Assembly (NCBI RefSeq): GCF_020711195.1 | Contig: NZ_JAJFAT010000013.1 | Location: 1 to 64,000 of the forward strand | Source: Halanaerobium polyolivorans | Lineage (GTDB): Bacteria > Bacillota > Halanaerobiia > Halanaerobiales > Halanaerobiaceae | Direction: 5' to 3' | DNA: 64,000 nucleotides | Shown here: in pieces, positions 1 to 9,179 of the stretch | How the letters are laid out: every line of letters starts with the position of its first letter | Numbering within the stretch: the first letter of the stretch is position 1 | Position numbers and translations under genes: made by a program | The notes under the pieces: generated by a model | The model's database searches: none | Seen by the model: only the letters and a program-made list of their open reading frames with translations | What the model was told of the DNA's origin: nothing

Positions 1-91
1 TTTTATCAAAAAGGGAGTCTTCTTTCTATTTTTTTTATGATTCAGTTTTGAATCTCCAAAAGTAATTTTACACTAACGGGGCAAAGAAAGC

Positions 92-120
92 TTGCAATAA
101 GAGTAATAATTTCATATTAT
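92..120 (+). promoter_or_regulatory. Sigma-A promoter of rtcB
   Basis: A -35 box TTGCAA (92-97) and a -10 box TATTAT (115-120) are separated by 17 bp. They lie about 70 bp before the rtcB start, which has its own AAGGAGG ribosome binding site at 179-185. The promoter is predicted from sequence only. Confidence 0.5.
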
Positions 121-188
121 GAACTTAGAAAGAGATTTATTTTTCACTTTCTCAAACTAAGTAAACAAGCATAATTAAGGAGGCCAAA

Positions 189-1508
189 ATGAAATTTTAT
201 AATTTTCCAGCCGAAGGAGAAATGCAGTGTGATGTTCGCCTCTTTGCTTCTGAATTGATCTATGATGAAATCGAAGCTACTGCTTTAAAACAGCTTTTTG
301 ATGCTAGTAAAATACCGGGAATCATCGCTGTTGTTGGAATGCCGGATCTTCACCAGGGTTATGGACTTCCAATCGGTGGAATAATGGTTTCGCGCATCAA
401 TGATGGCATAATTTCTCCAGGTGCAGTTGGTTTTGACATTAATTGTGGAGTTAGATTGATGACAACTCAATTAGAGTTTTCTCAGCTCCAAAATAACTTA
501 GAAAAAATAATGAGAAAAGCACAAATAAAAATACCGGCTGGAGTTGGGGAAGAAAAAGAAAATATTTTTAATAAAAACGAGTTCAAAGAAATACTAAACC
601 ATGGTGTTCCCTATCTGGTAAATGAAAAAGGGATCGGAAATAAAAATGATATTAATGCTTGTGAAGATAATGGTTTTATAGAAGGAGCAGATGCAGAAGC
701 TGTTCCCGAAAAAGCAATTGAAAGAGCTTTTAATCAACTTGCAACCCTTGGTAGTGGCAATCACTTTTTAGAATTGCAGAGGGTTAAAGAAGTTTATGCC
801 AAAGATTGTGGATTATTTGAGGATCAGTTAGTTTTTATGATTCACACAGGTTCAAGAGCTTTTGGTCACCAAATTGCCAAACACTACAGCAATATTGCCA
901 AAAAATCAGGAGTAAAAACTCCTACAAAAAATCTTGCTTCATTTAAAATCAACTCTGAAGGAGGAATAAATTATAAAAAAGCTATGGCAGCAGCAGCCAA
1001 TTTTGCCTTTGCAAACCGGCATTTGATTGCTCATAATCTCCGCCATATTATCAAAGAATTTTATCCTCAAGAAAGCTTTGATCTCTTTTATGATATTACC
1101 CACAATATTGCCAAAAAAGAATTATATCAAGGAGAAGAAGTACTAGTCCACCGCAAAGGCGCCTGCAAGTTAGCAAAGGACGGTATAGCTTTAATACCAG
1201 GCTCAATGGGTACTTTTAGCTATTTAATCAAAGCCCAAAATTCCAAAGCAAATGAACTTTCCTATTATTCTACTGCTCATGGTGCAGGCAGGAAAATGAG
1301 CCGCAGTCAGGCCAAAAAAGATATTAGCCAAAAAGATCATTTTAACAGCATGGGAACTGTAAAACTTTATCATAGTTCAAGTGATAGTATTTTAGATGAA
1401 TCACCACTGGCCTACAAAGATATTAACATTGTAATAGATGCTCTAGAAAAAACCGAACTTGCTAAAGCTGTTGCCAAGTTCGAGCCGGCAGCAGTTATAA
1501 AGGGTTAA
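189..1508 (+). CDS. rtcB: RtcB-family RNA ligase
   Basis: RtcB enzymes join 2',3'-cyclic phosphate or 3'-phosphate RNA ends to 5'-OH ends, using GTP and Mn2+, and act in RNA repair or tRNA splicing. Visible motifs are DINCGVR with metal-ligand Cys86, GSGNHF with His192, HTGSRAFGHQ near residue 219, YDITHN with His305, and HGAGRKMSR with His364, which corresponds to the histidine guanylylated in characterised RtcB. The protein has 439 residues, slightly shorter than classical RtcB (about 480), as in the bacterial RtcB2-like group. ATG start behind AAGGAGG. No archease or RNA cyclase partner is in the window. Its stop codon lies only 2 bp from the stop of the convergent lipid kinase gene, leaving no room for a terminator between them. 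Confidence 0.93.
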   Translation: MKFYNFPAEGEMQCDVRLFASELIYDEIEATALKQLFDASKIPGIIAVVGMPDLHQGYGLPIGGIMVSRINDGIISPGAVGFDINCGVRLMTTQLEFSQLQNNLEKIMRKAQIKIPAGVGEEKENIFNKNEFKEILNHGVPYLVNEKGIGNKNDINACEDNGFIEGADAEAVPEKAIERAFNQLATLGSGNHFLELQRVKEVYAKDCGLFEDQLVFMIHTGSRAFGHQIAKHYSNIAKKSGVKTPTKNLASFKINSEGGINYKKAMAAAANFAFANRHLIAHNLRHIIKEFYPQESFDLFYDITHNIAKKELYQGEEVLVHRKGACKLAKDGIALIPGSMGTFSYLIKAQNSKANELSYYSTAHGAGRKMSRSQAKKDISQKDHFNSMGTVKLYHSSSDSILDESPLAYKDINIVIDALEKTELAKAVAKFEPAAVIKG

Positions 1509-1510
1509 AA

Positions 1511-2431
1511 TTAAACTAAAATTGGCATTTTCTGCTTATAAACGGAAAAGCTGACCGGAGAAGTTCCAACAGTTTCTCCATCAACTTCAATAGCTATTTT
1601 TTCTTCAGCAGAAATCTTTATATTTTCTCCTGTTAGAGATTCAACCAAAGGATGACCCAAATGCTCCCCATCATAGGCTTTGAATAAATTATAGGCTATT
1701 GATAATTTATTAAAATCTTTTAATAAAATTATATTTAATTTACCATTATCTAATTCAGCCTGGGGAGCAACCTTTATTCCCCCACCAAAATATTTTCCAT
1801 TGGCGATAATTACATTACTTAAATTGCCGGAAAAGACATTTTTACCATCTACTACAAGCTCGGCAGACTTATTTTTATATTTAAGCAAAGTGGTAAATAC
1901 AGCTAATAAATAAGAAAAACTACCCCCGATAATTTTTTTGCTTTTATTAACCCTGTATACTACCTCTGCTCCCAGCCCACAATCTCCTACATTTATAAAA
2001 TACCTTGTTTTTTCCTCACCACTGTGAGCTAAATATTCAACCTTGACCAGATCTAGATATTTAACTTTTTTTCTTTTTATTATTTCAATTACTTCGTTTA
2101 TATCTGAGCTAATATTTAGACTTCTGATTAAATCTGAGCCTGTACCCTGAGCAAAGATTATTAATTTAGGCTTGATATTATCCAATCCACCAGCCATTAT
2201 TATTCCATTAATAATTTCATTAACAGTACCATCTCCTCCAACTGCCAAAATATAATCATAAGAATTTTTTACAGCTGCTTCTGCAATCTTAATCGCATGC
2301 TCTGGATGAGTAGTAAATTGCTCATCTAAATTAATATTATTATTTAAAAATATCTTTTTATATTTTGGCCAATTTTTTTTAGTTTTGCAGCCGGCTGAAA
2401 CTGGATTAACTATAGCTAATATTTTTTGCAA
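1511..2431 (-). CDS. YegS/BmrU-type lipid (diacylglycerol) kinase
   Basis: Member of the diacylglycerol/lipid kinase family, which phosphorylates diacylglycerol or related lipids at the membrane and recycles lipid head-group debris. The N-terminus contains the NPVSAG nucleotide loop. The family signature GGDGTVNEIING and the GTGSDLIRSLN segment follow, and the C-terminal half is the beta-sandwich domain ending near EVDGETVG. The longest frame starts with a GTG that lies inside the Shine-Dalgarno GGAGG. I prefer the TTG at 2429-2431, eight bases behind GGAGG, which gives 306 residues beginning MQKILAIVNP. Monocistronic. Substrate specificity cannot be read from sequence. Confidence 0.85.
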   Translation of the reverse strand: MQKILAIVNPVSAGCKTKKNWPKYKKIFLNNNINLDEQFTTHPEHAIKIAEAAVKNSYDYILAVGGDGTVNEIINGIIMAGGLDNIKPKLIIFAQGTGSDLIRSLNISSDINEVIEIIKRKKVKYLDLVKVEYLAHSGEEKTRYFINVGDCGLGAEVVYRVNKSKKIIGGSFSYLLAVFTTLLKYKNKSAELVVDGKNVFSGNLSNVIIANGKYFGGGIKVAPQAELDNGKLNIILLKDFNKLSIAYNLFKAYDGEHLGHPLVESLTGENIKISAEEKIAIEVDGETVGTSPVSFSVYKQKMPILV

Positions 2432-2636
2432 ATTAATTACCTCCACTCACTTTTCTATTCTAAAAGCTATTTAGAAGTCTACTTATATTTCAGTGGTTTA
2501 ACTTGATGAAGTTTAAAACTTATGTTAATATTTTAATATGTGAAAATTTATATTTATATTATATCATAACTTAATCTTAGAGAAAATTATAGTTTTTTAA
2601 GCAATTAAAGTAAATTTAATCTTTAGGGGAGGAAAA

Positions 2637-3872
2637 ATGGAAAAAAACAACTCGTCTTTAATTAAAGAAGAAAAAAGTCGCTGGATTTATATACCACTTG
2701 GTTTGGTTATTTTTATGTGTATGGGGACTATCTATTCCTGGAGTATTTTCAGAAAACCAATCGAAACAGCTTTTAATATTTCAGCTACCCAGAGTTCTTT
2801 ACCATATATGTTCTTTTTAGTTTTTTATGCAATTACAATGCCTTTTGCCGGTAATTATATTGATAAATATGGTCCCAAAATAATGACCATTTTAGGTGGA
2901 ATATTTATCGGTGTAGCCTGGTTTCTATCTGGTTTTACGGCAAATATTATTTTGTTAACCCTTACCTATGGGGTGCTTGGTGGAATTGGGGTTGGGATAG
3001 CTTATGGTGCCCCAATGGCGGTTGCTGCAAAATGGTTTCCAGATAAAAAGGGCCTGGCTGTTGGTTTAACTTTGGGGGGCTTTGGGTTCTCTCCGTTTTT
3101 AACTGCTCCTGTAGCAAACTGGCTGATAAGCAACTTTGGGCCTTTTACAACTTTTAAAGTTTTAGGAATAGCCTTTGCCTTGATTATAACAGTACTTGCT
3201 TTACCATTGAAATTTCCGGCTAGATTTGAAGAACAATCAGAAACCGATCAAAACACCTCTACTTTAATAAAACAACTTGAGCCTAAAGAAATGATGAAAA
3301 AGAAAAGTTTTTATGCTCTCTGGGGCTGTTTTACAATTGGAACTGTGGTTGGTTTAATGGCTATTGGTATTTCAAGTCCTGTTGCCGAAGAGCTTATCAA
3401 CCTAAACCCCACTACAGCCTCAATCTTCGTCTCTATTTTTGCGATTTTCAATGGAATTGGCAGGCCAATTTTTGGTGCTTTAACAGATAAAATAAAACCA
3501 CAAAAAACAGCTATTCTTTCTTTTAGCTTAATAATTATTGCCTCTGTTTTAATGCTTTTGAATGCAAATGGAAATCCTGTTATCTATCTAATATCTTTTG
3601 CTTTATTTTGGCTTAATTTAGGAGGCTGGCTGGCTATTGCTCCAGCTTCAACTGCAATTTTCTTTGGCAGCAGACATTACAGTAAAAACTATGGCTATTT
3701 ATTTACTGCTTATGGTGTAGGAGCAATTATAGGTAATCTGGTTTCCGGAAGTATCAGAGATATTTTTGGCAGTTATAGTTTTGTCTTTTATCCTACAATA
3801 ATCTTAGCACTATTAGGGATATTTATCTCAATTAAATATTTAGATCAAAAACAGGCCCGTGAACTCAAATAG
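2637..3872 (+). CDS. MFS transporter, oxalate/formate antiporter (OFA) type
   Basis: A 411-residue major facilitator with about 12 hydrophobic segments. The N-terminal SRWIYIPLGLVIFMCMGTIY segment followed by WSIFRKPIE is typical of the OFA branch, which exchanges or imports small monocarboxylates. The DKYGPK loop between helices 2 and 3 and the TDKIKP loop in the second half are the two MFS motif-A copies. The ATG lies behind GGGGAGG. The gene stands alone, divergent from the lipid kinase gene, and ends in the bidirectional hairpin at 3887-3926. The true substrate (oxalate, formate, lactate or another acid) is not determinable here. Confidence 0.85.
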   Translation: MEKNNSSLIKEEKSRWIYIPLGLVIFMCMGTIYSWSIFRKPIETAFNISATQSSLPYMFFLVFYAITMPFAGNYIDKYGPKIMTILGGIFIGVAWFLSGFTANIILLTLTYGVLGGIGVGIAYGAPMAVAAKWFPDKKGLAVGLTLGGFGFSPFLTAPVANWLISNFGPFTTFKVLGIAFALIITVLALPLKFPARFEEQSETDQNTSTLIKQLEPKEMMKKKSFYALWGCFTIGTVVGLMAIGISSPVAEELINLNPTTASIFVSIFAIFNGIGRPIFGALTDKIKPQKTAILSFSLIIIASVLMLLNANGNPVIYLISFALFWLNLGGWLAIAPASTAIFFGSRHYSKNYGYLFTAYGVGAIIGNLVSGSIRDIFGSYSFVFYPTIILALLGIFISIKYLDQKQARELK

Positions 3873-3886
3873 CAAATTAACGCAAA

Positions 3887-3926
3887 AAGAGCCTTCTAAG
3901 TCAATAGAGACTTTTAGAAGGCTCTT
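3887..3926. terminator. Bidirectional terminator between the MFS and xth genes
   Basis: Perfect 13-bp arms AAGAGCCTTCTAA (3887-3899) and TTAGAAGGCTCTT (3914-3926) flank a 14-nt loop. A-rich and T-rich flanks allow termination from both sides. It serves the MFS gene (+) and the marR-xth unit (-). Confidence 0.8.
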
Positions 3927-3941
3927 AATAATTGTTTAGAT

Positions 3942-4706
3942 TTAAAATTCTAAGTCAACAGTAACCGGACAGTGATCAGAACCCATGACATCTGTTAATA
4001 TATCAGAGTGATTTAAATTATCTTCTAACTCTTCAGATATAAAGTGGTAATCTATTCTCCAGCCAGCATCTCTTTCTCTGGCCCTGGTTCTATAGCTCCA
4101 CCAGGAATAGGTCTCCTTTTCTGGATAAAAATAGCGGTATGTATCTATAAAGCCGTGATTTTCAAGCTTATCGAGCCATTCTCTTTCTATCTCCAGAAAA
4201 CCAGATGTATTTTTATTGGCAGCTGGATTTTTTAGGTCTAGAGGATGATGAGCAGTATTATAATCTCCAGATATTACTACCCCTTTTCCCTCTTCTCTCA
4301 ATTCTTCGGCATATTCTAAAGTTGCATCATAAAAATCAAGCTTATAATTTAACCTTTCTTTACTGCTTTTACCATTGGGAAAATATATATTAAGCAGATA
4401 AAATTCTGGATATTCTGCAGCAATTACTCTACCTTCATAATCAAATCTTTCTATTCCAAATCCTCTCCAGACATTCAGCGGTTCTTCTTTACTATAGATA
4501 GCCACTCCACTATATCCGGCTTTTTCTCCATAATTAAAATAACTATGATAACCATCTATATTTTTGAGCTTATCTTTAAGCTGTTCAGGCTGGATCCTTA
4601 TTTCCTGTAAAGCTAGAAGATCAGGCTGTTCTTCTTCGAGCCAGTCTAAAAAGCCTTTTCTGTTTACAGCTCTGATTCCATTGACATTCCAAGAATAAAT
4701 ACGCAT
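3942..4706 (-). CDS. xth: Exodeoxyribonuclease III (AP endonuclease)
   Basis: A base-excision-repair enzyme that cuts 5' of abasic sites and removes 3' blocking groups. The 254-residue protein has the full exonuclease/endonuclease/phosphatase fold. Motifs are WNVNGIRA at the N-terminus with the metal-binding Asn, LQEIR with catalytic Glu, GDYNTAHHPLD with Asp and Asn, WRIDYHF, and the C-terminal GSDHCPV with catalytic Asp-His. The longest frame begins with a TTG; the ATG one codon later sits six bases behind GGAGG and is preferred. It is the last gene of the leftward unit from marR and lies 15 bp behind putP. Confidence 0.94.
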   Translation of the reverse strand: MRIYSWNVNGIRAVNRKGFLDWLEEEQPDLLALQEIRIQPEQLKDKLKNIDGYHSYFNYGEKAGYSGVAIYSKEEPLNVWRGFGIERFDYEGRVIAAEYPEFYLLNIYFPNGKSSKERLNYKLDFYDATLEYAEELREEGKGVVISGDYNTAHHPLDLKNPAANKNTSGFLEIEREWLDKLENHGFIDTYRYFYPEKETYSWWSYRTRARERDAGWRIDYHFISEELEDNLNHSDILTDVMGSDHCPVTVDLEF

Positions 4707-4723
4707 CAAATACCTCCATAATT

Positions 4724-6181
4724 TTAAATAATATCTCTTTGATATATTTCTTCTACAGTTTCGAATTCATTTAAAACTGCTTGATCATCCTGTTTAAATA
4801 GCTTGCTAAAAAGATAAATAACAATTACATTTATCAAAAATCCAGGAACTATTTCATATAAATGAGCACCCAAGCCTGTTTCCTGCCAGACAATAACGGT
4901 AATTGTAGCAGCAATCATACCAGCTAATACTCCCTGCCAGGATGTCTTCTTATAAAAGAGGGAGAAAAGTACCGGTGGACCAAATACAGCCCCCAGACCG
5001 GCCCAGGCATAAGCTACTAAATCTAAAACGGTATTATCCGGATTTAAAGCCAAAACAAAGGCAATAATTGCAATTAAAATTACAAATCCCCTACCAACCC
5101 ACATTTTTTCTTTTTCAGAAGCTTCTCTACTGATAATTTTTGTATAAAAGTCTTCTGTTAAGGTAGAAGAAGATACTAAAAGCTGGGAATCAATTGTAGA
5201 CATTATCGCTGATAAAATAGCAGCCAACAAAACTCCACCTAACCAGGGATTAAAAAGTTCTGCAATCATCTGAATAAAAACTGTTTCACTATCAGCAAGA
5301 TTGGGAAACATCGGCACCCCAATAATTCCCACAAAAACAGCAGCTGTCAAAGAAATAGCAACCCAGATTACTGCAATTTTTTTAGCAGGTGCAACCTTTT
5401 TAATGCTATCTATTCCCATAAAGCGGGCCAGTATATGTGGTTGACCAAAATATCCTAATCCCCAGGCTGCAGCAGAAATTATGGCAGTGATCGTAATTCC
5501 TTCCGGTAAGAGAGAAAGAGAAAGGCCATTTTCTACAGCTGCCTCTGTTATAGCACTCATCCCACCGATATGACCAAAGGCAACAGCCGGTACTATAGTA
5601 ATGGCAAAAAACATTAAGATCCCCTGAAAGAAGTCTGTCCAGGAAACAGCCATAAAACCTCCCAGAAAAGTATAAAGTACTATTGCCAGGCCACCTAACA
5701 TAACTGCCAGATTATAATCAATATTAAATAATGACTCAAATAATATTCCTGAAGCTACCAGGCCTGAAGCTGAATAAATTGTAAAAAATAATAATATTAC
5801 AACAGCTGAAAAAATTCTCAGCATCCCTGTATCATCACCAAAACGATCTTCAAAAAAAGATGGTAGGGTCATCGAATCAGTTTTTTCTGTATAAACTCTC
5901 AGCCTTGCTGCAACATACTGCCAGTTTAAAACAGTACCAATAAAAAGTCCAATCGCTATCCAGGCCTGCCCAACTCCTCCCAGATATACTGCTCCAGGCA
6001 GTCCCATTAATAACCAGCCGCTCATATCACTAGCCTGAGCAGAAAGGGCGGTAACCCAACTCCCCATTGCTCTACCACCAATTAAATAATCTTCTAAACT
6101 GGCAGTTTTTTTGTAGAAAAAGACACCAACACTCATTAAAAATACTAGATAAATCGAAAAAGACGTTAAAGTTGCTGACAT
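4724..6181 (-). CDS. putP: Sodium/proline symporter
   Basis: A 485-residue sodium:solute symporter (SSF) with about 13 membrane helices. Diagnostic segments are DYLIGGR with LSAQASDMSGWLLMGLPG after the first helix, FLGGFMAVSWTDFFQG near the middle, and AAILSAIMSTIDSQLLVSSS, the SSF signature with Na+- and substrate-binding residues. Similarity is strongest to PutP, which takes up proline with Na+ as nutrient or osmoprotectant, fitting a salt-adapted host. It lies between pcm and xth in a leftward unit. Proline as substrate is inferred from the family. Confidence 0.88.
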   Translation of the reverse strand: MSATLTSFSIYLVFLMSVGVFFYKKTASLEDYLIGGRAMGSWVTALSAQASDMSGWLLMGLPGAVYLGGVGQAWIAIGLFIGTVLNWQYVAARLRVYTEKTDSMTLPSFFEDRFGDDTGMLRIFSAVVILLFFTIYSASGLVASGILFESLFNIDYNLAVMLGGLAIVLYTFLGGFMAVSWTDFFQGILMFFAITIVPAVAFGHIGGMSAITEAAVENGLSLSLLPEGITITAIISAAAWGLGYFGQPHILARFMGIDSIKKVAPAKKIAVIWVAISLTAAVFVGIIGVPMFPNLADSETVFIQMIAELFNPWLGGVLLAAILSAIMSTIDSQLLVSSSTLTEDFYTKIISREASEKEKMWVGRGFVILIAIIAFVLALNPDNTVLDLVAYAWAGLGAVFGPPVLFSLFYKKTSWQGVLAGMIAATITVIVWQETGLGAHLYEIVPGFLINVIVIYLFSKLFKQDDQAVLNEFETVEEIYQRDII

Positions 6182-6237
6182 TGAATACTACACTCCTATC
6201 TTCTCTTTATATTTTATTTAAAGTCTAAAACTAAAAC

Positions 6238-6885
6238 CTAACTCCAGCCATTCTCACCTGTTAAAGGTACAAACCTTACATAATCTAAGCTTTCTTCGCT
6301 AAGTTTACCATTTTTTTTGCTGATTATTTTCAGCTGCTGAACACCCCTCTTTTCACCTACAGGAATAATCATCTTTCCATTTTCAGCTAACTGTTCTTTT
6401 AATTTCTGGGGAACATGAGGAGCAGCCGCAGAAACCACAATCCCATCATAAGGGGCATGTTCCTCCCAGCCTAATGTTCCATCCCCCACCTTAACTTTTA
6501 CATTATCATAACCCAAACTATTAAATCTTTTCGAAGCTTTTTCAGCCAGGACTTCAAACCTTTCTATAGTATAAACTTCTGCAGCGATTTCCGCTAATAC
6601 GGCTGCAGCATAGCCAGAACCTGTACCGATTTCTAAAACCCTACTATTTTCATCTAAAGCAAGTTTCTCGATCATATAGGCTACAATATAGGGCTGGCTG
6701 ATAGTTTGATCTTTGTCTATAGGTAAAGGTGAATCATTATAAGCACTGTTTTGATACCTGGAATCTACAAATTTTTCTCTGGGGACCTTCTTAAATGCTT
6801 TTATTACCTGCTCAGCTTCTATTCCCCTTCTTATTAGTTGAGTCTTAACCATTTTTTCGCGAAGTTCTCTGAAGTCTTCAGTCAT
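6238..6885 (-). CDS. pcm: Protein-L-isoaspartate O-methyltransferase
   Basis: This cytoplasmic enzyme methylates isoaspartyl residues in damaged proteins with S-adenosylmethionine, starting their repair. At 215 residues it has the normal family length. It shows the QTISQPYIVAYM segment that binds the isoaspartyl peptide, the SAM motif VLEIGTGSGYAAA, and the conserved GDGTLGW. ATG start six bases behind GGAGGG. It sits between the L,D-transpeptidase and putP genes and shares their orientation, so it is probably cotranscribed. Confidence 0.93.
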   Translation of the reverse strand: MTEDFRELREKMVKTQLIRRGIEAEQVIKAFKKVPREKFVDSRYQNSAYNDSPLPIDKDQTISQPYIVAYMIEKLALDENSRVLEIGTGSGYAAAVLAEIAAEVYTIERFEVLAEKASKRFNSLGYDNVKVKVGDGTLGWEEHAPYDGIVVSAAAPHVPQKLKEQLAENGKMIIPVGEKRGVQQLKIISKKNGKLSEESLDYVRFVPLTGENGWS

Positions 6886-6902
6886 TTTAATCCCTCCGCC
6901 TT

Positions 6903-8546
6903 TTATTGATTTTCAAAATAATGTTCAATTAATATTTTATCCCTATCATATATATCTTTGCGAAAATTTAAATTACCTATATTATCGACCCAGGCTGTAT
7001 TATATTGAAGATAAATGGGAAAGGGTTCATTTAAATAAATTGTTTCTTCATTATCTTTCTGCATAATTTCTTCTATACTTTCTCTATCCCATTCCTCCTG
7101 GTCTTTGAGTAAATATAGGGCTAATTCTATAGGTTTTTCTATTCTAATACAACCAGAGCTAAAACCTCTTTCTGTTTCATCAAATAAATATCTGCTTGGA
7201 GTATCATGTAAATAAACACTGAATCTATTTGGAAACATAAATTTGACCCGGCCAAGAGAATTATTATCACCAGGATCCTGTCTGATTAAAAAATCAAAAT
7301 TATCTTCATCTATCTCCTGCCAGTTAATTTCTTCAGCCTCAACTCTGCTTAAAGTATTATTGCTATTATAGGCAAAAACACTATAATTATTTTCTTCTAA
7401 ATAAGCTATATCTTCTTGAATTGAAGGTAATATATCTTCTACAGCTATTGATTTGGGTACATACCAGTAAGGATTAAAAACTAAATATCTTATTCTATCA
7501 CTAAAAACCGGTGTTTTGCGCTGCTCATTCCCAACTATGGTTTTCATATCCATAATGATATTATTATTTTCATAAACATTTAAACTATAATCAGAAATAT
7601 TTACATATATATATTTATCACCTAAATCTCTGGGCAGCCAGCGCCATCTTTCCATATTGATAATAATTTGTTGAACCCTTTTATCATAAGGTATATTTAA
7701 AGCTTCAATAGTTTTAGGCCCAACTATGCCATCATCATTTAAACCATGATTAACTTGAAATTCTCTAACTGCAGCTCTTAATTCAGGCCCGAAATAGCTT
7801 TTATCACTAATACTTTCTTGATTGAGATAACCTCTATTAATTAAATTATTACTTAGTTGTGATACTTTTTTACCTACTGAACCTTGGGCTAATAAATCTT
7901 CTGATTCAACCTCAGGCCACTCTAAGATCTCTCCGGAATCTCTATAAATATATAGTTTGTGTTTTAATCTCTGATAATAATTTGAGTTCGGTAATTTAGT
8001 CTGTAAATTAGCAGTTATATTTTCACTGCTAAGATCAGCAAATATTTCTGAATTATCAATTCTACTTCTACTAAAATCACCTTCTTCTAAAACAACTTCT
8101 GGATCAAGTTTACCACCTAAATAATCTGAAGCTAGACTAAAATAGGCATCACTTAAATAAATATCTATCACTGCTCTTTTATTTGTGTTTTCTTCAGCAA
8201 AAATATCGTTTTCAGCTATATAATCTTTTATAAATTCCAAATGATAATCCTCTGGATCCAGACCCTCATAATAACTGGCTTCTATTTCTTTTATTAATTT
8301 TTCTACCTCATCAGAAAAGCCATCTTGATCAAGCCAGACCGCTTTATAATCATTACTCTCATAAAAATCAGCTAGTTCTTGGTAATGATTTGCTTTTTGA
8401 TCTTCAGGAAATTGTCCATCTCTATCCTCTAGAACAACTAAATGATTACGAATTGATAAACTTAAATTTAGATCAGCAGAACTGTTAAAGCCAAGTAAAA
8501 ATAATATAGAAATAGCTATTATAATAATTAGTGTTTTTTTCCTCAA
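6903..8546 (-). CDS. L,D-transpeptidase (YcbB/LdtD-like) with peptidoglycan-binding domain
   Basis: A secreted cell-wall enzyme of the YkuD family that makes 3-3 peptide cross-links or remodels peptidoglycan. An N-terminal hydrophobic stretch (LIIIIAISILFLLGF) is a signal peptide or anchor. The middle carries a peptidoglycan-binding domain with FGPELRAAVREFQ and GIVGPKTIEAL. The catalytic domain ends in HDTPSRYLF and SSGCIRIEKP, giving the expected His and the catalytic Cys. The domain order resembles E. coli YcbB. The longest frame starts at a GTG that overlaps the ribosome binding site; I prefer the TTG at 8544-8546, six bases behind GGAGTG (547 residues). It starts directly behind the marR gene. 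Confidence 0.87.
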   Translation of the reverse strand: MRKKTLIIIIAISILFLLGFNSSADLNLSLSIRNHLVVLEDRDGQFPEDQKANHYQELADFYESNDYKAVWLDQDGFSDEVEKLIKEIEASYYEGLDPEDYHLEFIKDYIAENDIFAEENTNKRAVIDIYLSDAYFSLASDYLGGKLDPEVVLEEGDFSRSRIDNSEIFADLSSENITANLQTKLPNSNYYQRLKHKLYIYRDSGEILEWPEVESEDLLAQGSVGKKVSQLSNNLINRGYLNQESISDKSYFGPELRAAVREFQVNHGLNDDGIVGPKTIEALNIPYDKRVQQIIINMERWRWLPRDLGDKYIYVNISDYSLNVYENNNIIMDMKTIVGNEQRKTPVFSDRIRYLVFNPYWYVPKSIAVEDILPSIQEDIAYLEENNYSVFAYNSNNTLSRVEAEEINWQEIDEDNFDFLIRQDPGDNNSLGRVKFMFPNRFSVYLHDTPSRYLFDETERGFSSGCIRIEKPIELALYLLKDQEEWDRESIEEIMQKDNEETIYLNEPFPIYLQYNTAWVDNIGNLNFRKDIYDRDKILIEHYFENQ

Positions 8547-8559
8547 ATAAATCACTCCA

Positions 8560-9003
8560 TTATTGATACATCTTTTCTATTTTTTTGAGCAGTCTTTCTA
8601 AATTGAGATAAAGTTCTTCAGCACAATCCTCCATATCCAGCAGCGCTCTTTTCATGAAATCCTGTCTTTTTTCCAGCAGGCTTTCCATAATTTTTCTTCC
8701 TTTATCTGTTAGCTCAAGCAAGACAACCCTTCTATCTTCAGGGTCTCTATACCTTTTTACAAGTTCAGCTTCATTTAAATAGTCAACGATAACAGTAACA
8801 GTACTATTAGCCATGTGTAACTCATGATGGATATCTCCCATACTAACCGGTTCTGATTTTATAATCACCCGCATCACATGAAAACGTCCCAGAGTTAAAT
8901 TATGACATTTAAGCTGGTCTTTGGTATATTCATTTAAATATTTAGAAATGTTTCTAATCTTCTCTTCAATCTTGATATTAATATTATCTTCCAATTTCAA
9001 CAT
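8560..9003 (-). CDS. MarR-family transcriptional regulator
   Basis: A 147-residue winged-helix regulator. The recognition-helix region MANSTVTVIVDYL and the wing with RDPEDRRVVLLELTDKGR are characteristic of MarR. Such proteins are dimeric repressors that respond to small ligands or oxidants. It is the first gene of a leftward unit that continues into the L,D-transpeptidase, pcm, putP and xth, so it may autoregulate the unit. The ATG directly follows AAAGG, an unusually short spacing; the TTG codons at residues 2 or 4 would be better spaced, so the exact start is uncertain. The ligand is unknown. Confidence 0.88.
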   Translation of the reverse strand: MLKLEDNINIKIEEKIRNISKYLNEYTKDQLKCHNLTLGRFHVMRVIIKSEPVSMGDIHHELHMANSTVTVIVDYLNEAELVKRYRDPEDRRVVLLELTDKGRKIMESLLEKRQDFMKRALLDMEDCAEELYLNLERLLKKIEKMYQ

Positions 9004-9054
9004 CCTTTGACTTAAATAATTATGAAAAATTAAACTTTCTTCTAATTCATAAAT

Positions 9055-9083
9055 ATTATATAATAATATAATTATAAAAACAA
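9055..9083 (-). promoter_or_regulatory. Promoter of the marR unit
   Basis: On the minus strand TTGTTT (9078-9083) and TATAAT (9055-9060) are separated by 17 bp. This is about 50 bp before the marR start. Confidence 0.45.
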
Positions 9084-9140
9084 GCAGTATAGGCTTTTCT
9101 AAACCGGTACTGAGAGAAATTGTAAGTTTTTCAAAAAAGA

Positions 9141-9166
9141 AAATCTCCCGATAAAACGGGAGATTT
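9141..9166 (-). terminator. Terminator of the DUF5320-like gene
   Basis: Arms AAATCTCCCG (9141-9150) and CGGGAGATTT (9157-9166) form a 10-bp stem with a 6-nt loop. On the minus strand it is followed by a T-rich tract. It ends transcription of the gene at 9180-9518 and of any read-through from the NifX/ATPase genes. Confidence 0.8.
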
Positions 9167-9179
9167 GGGTTAATAATAT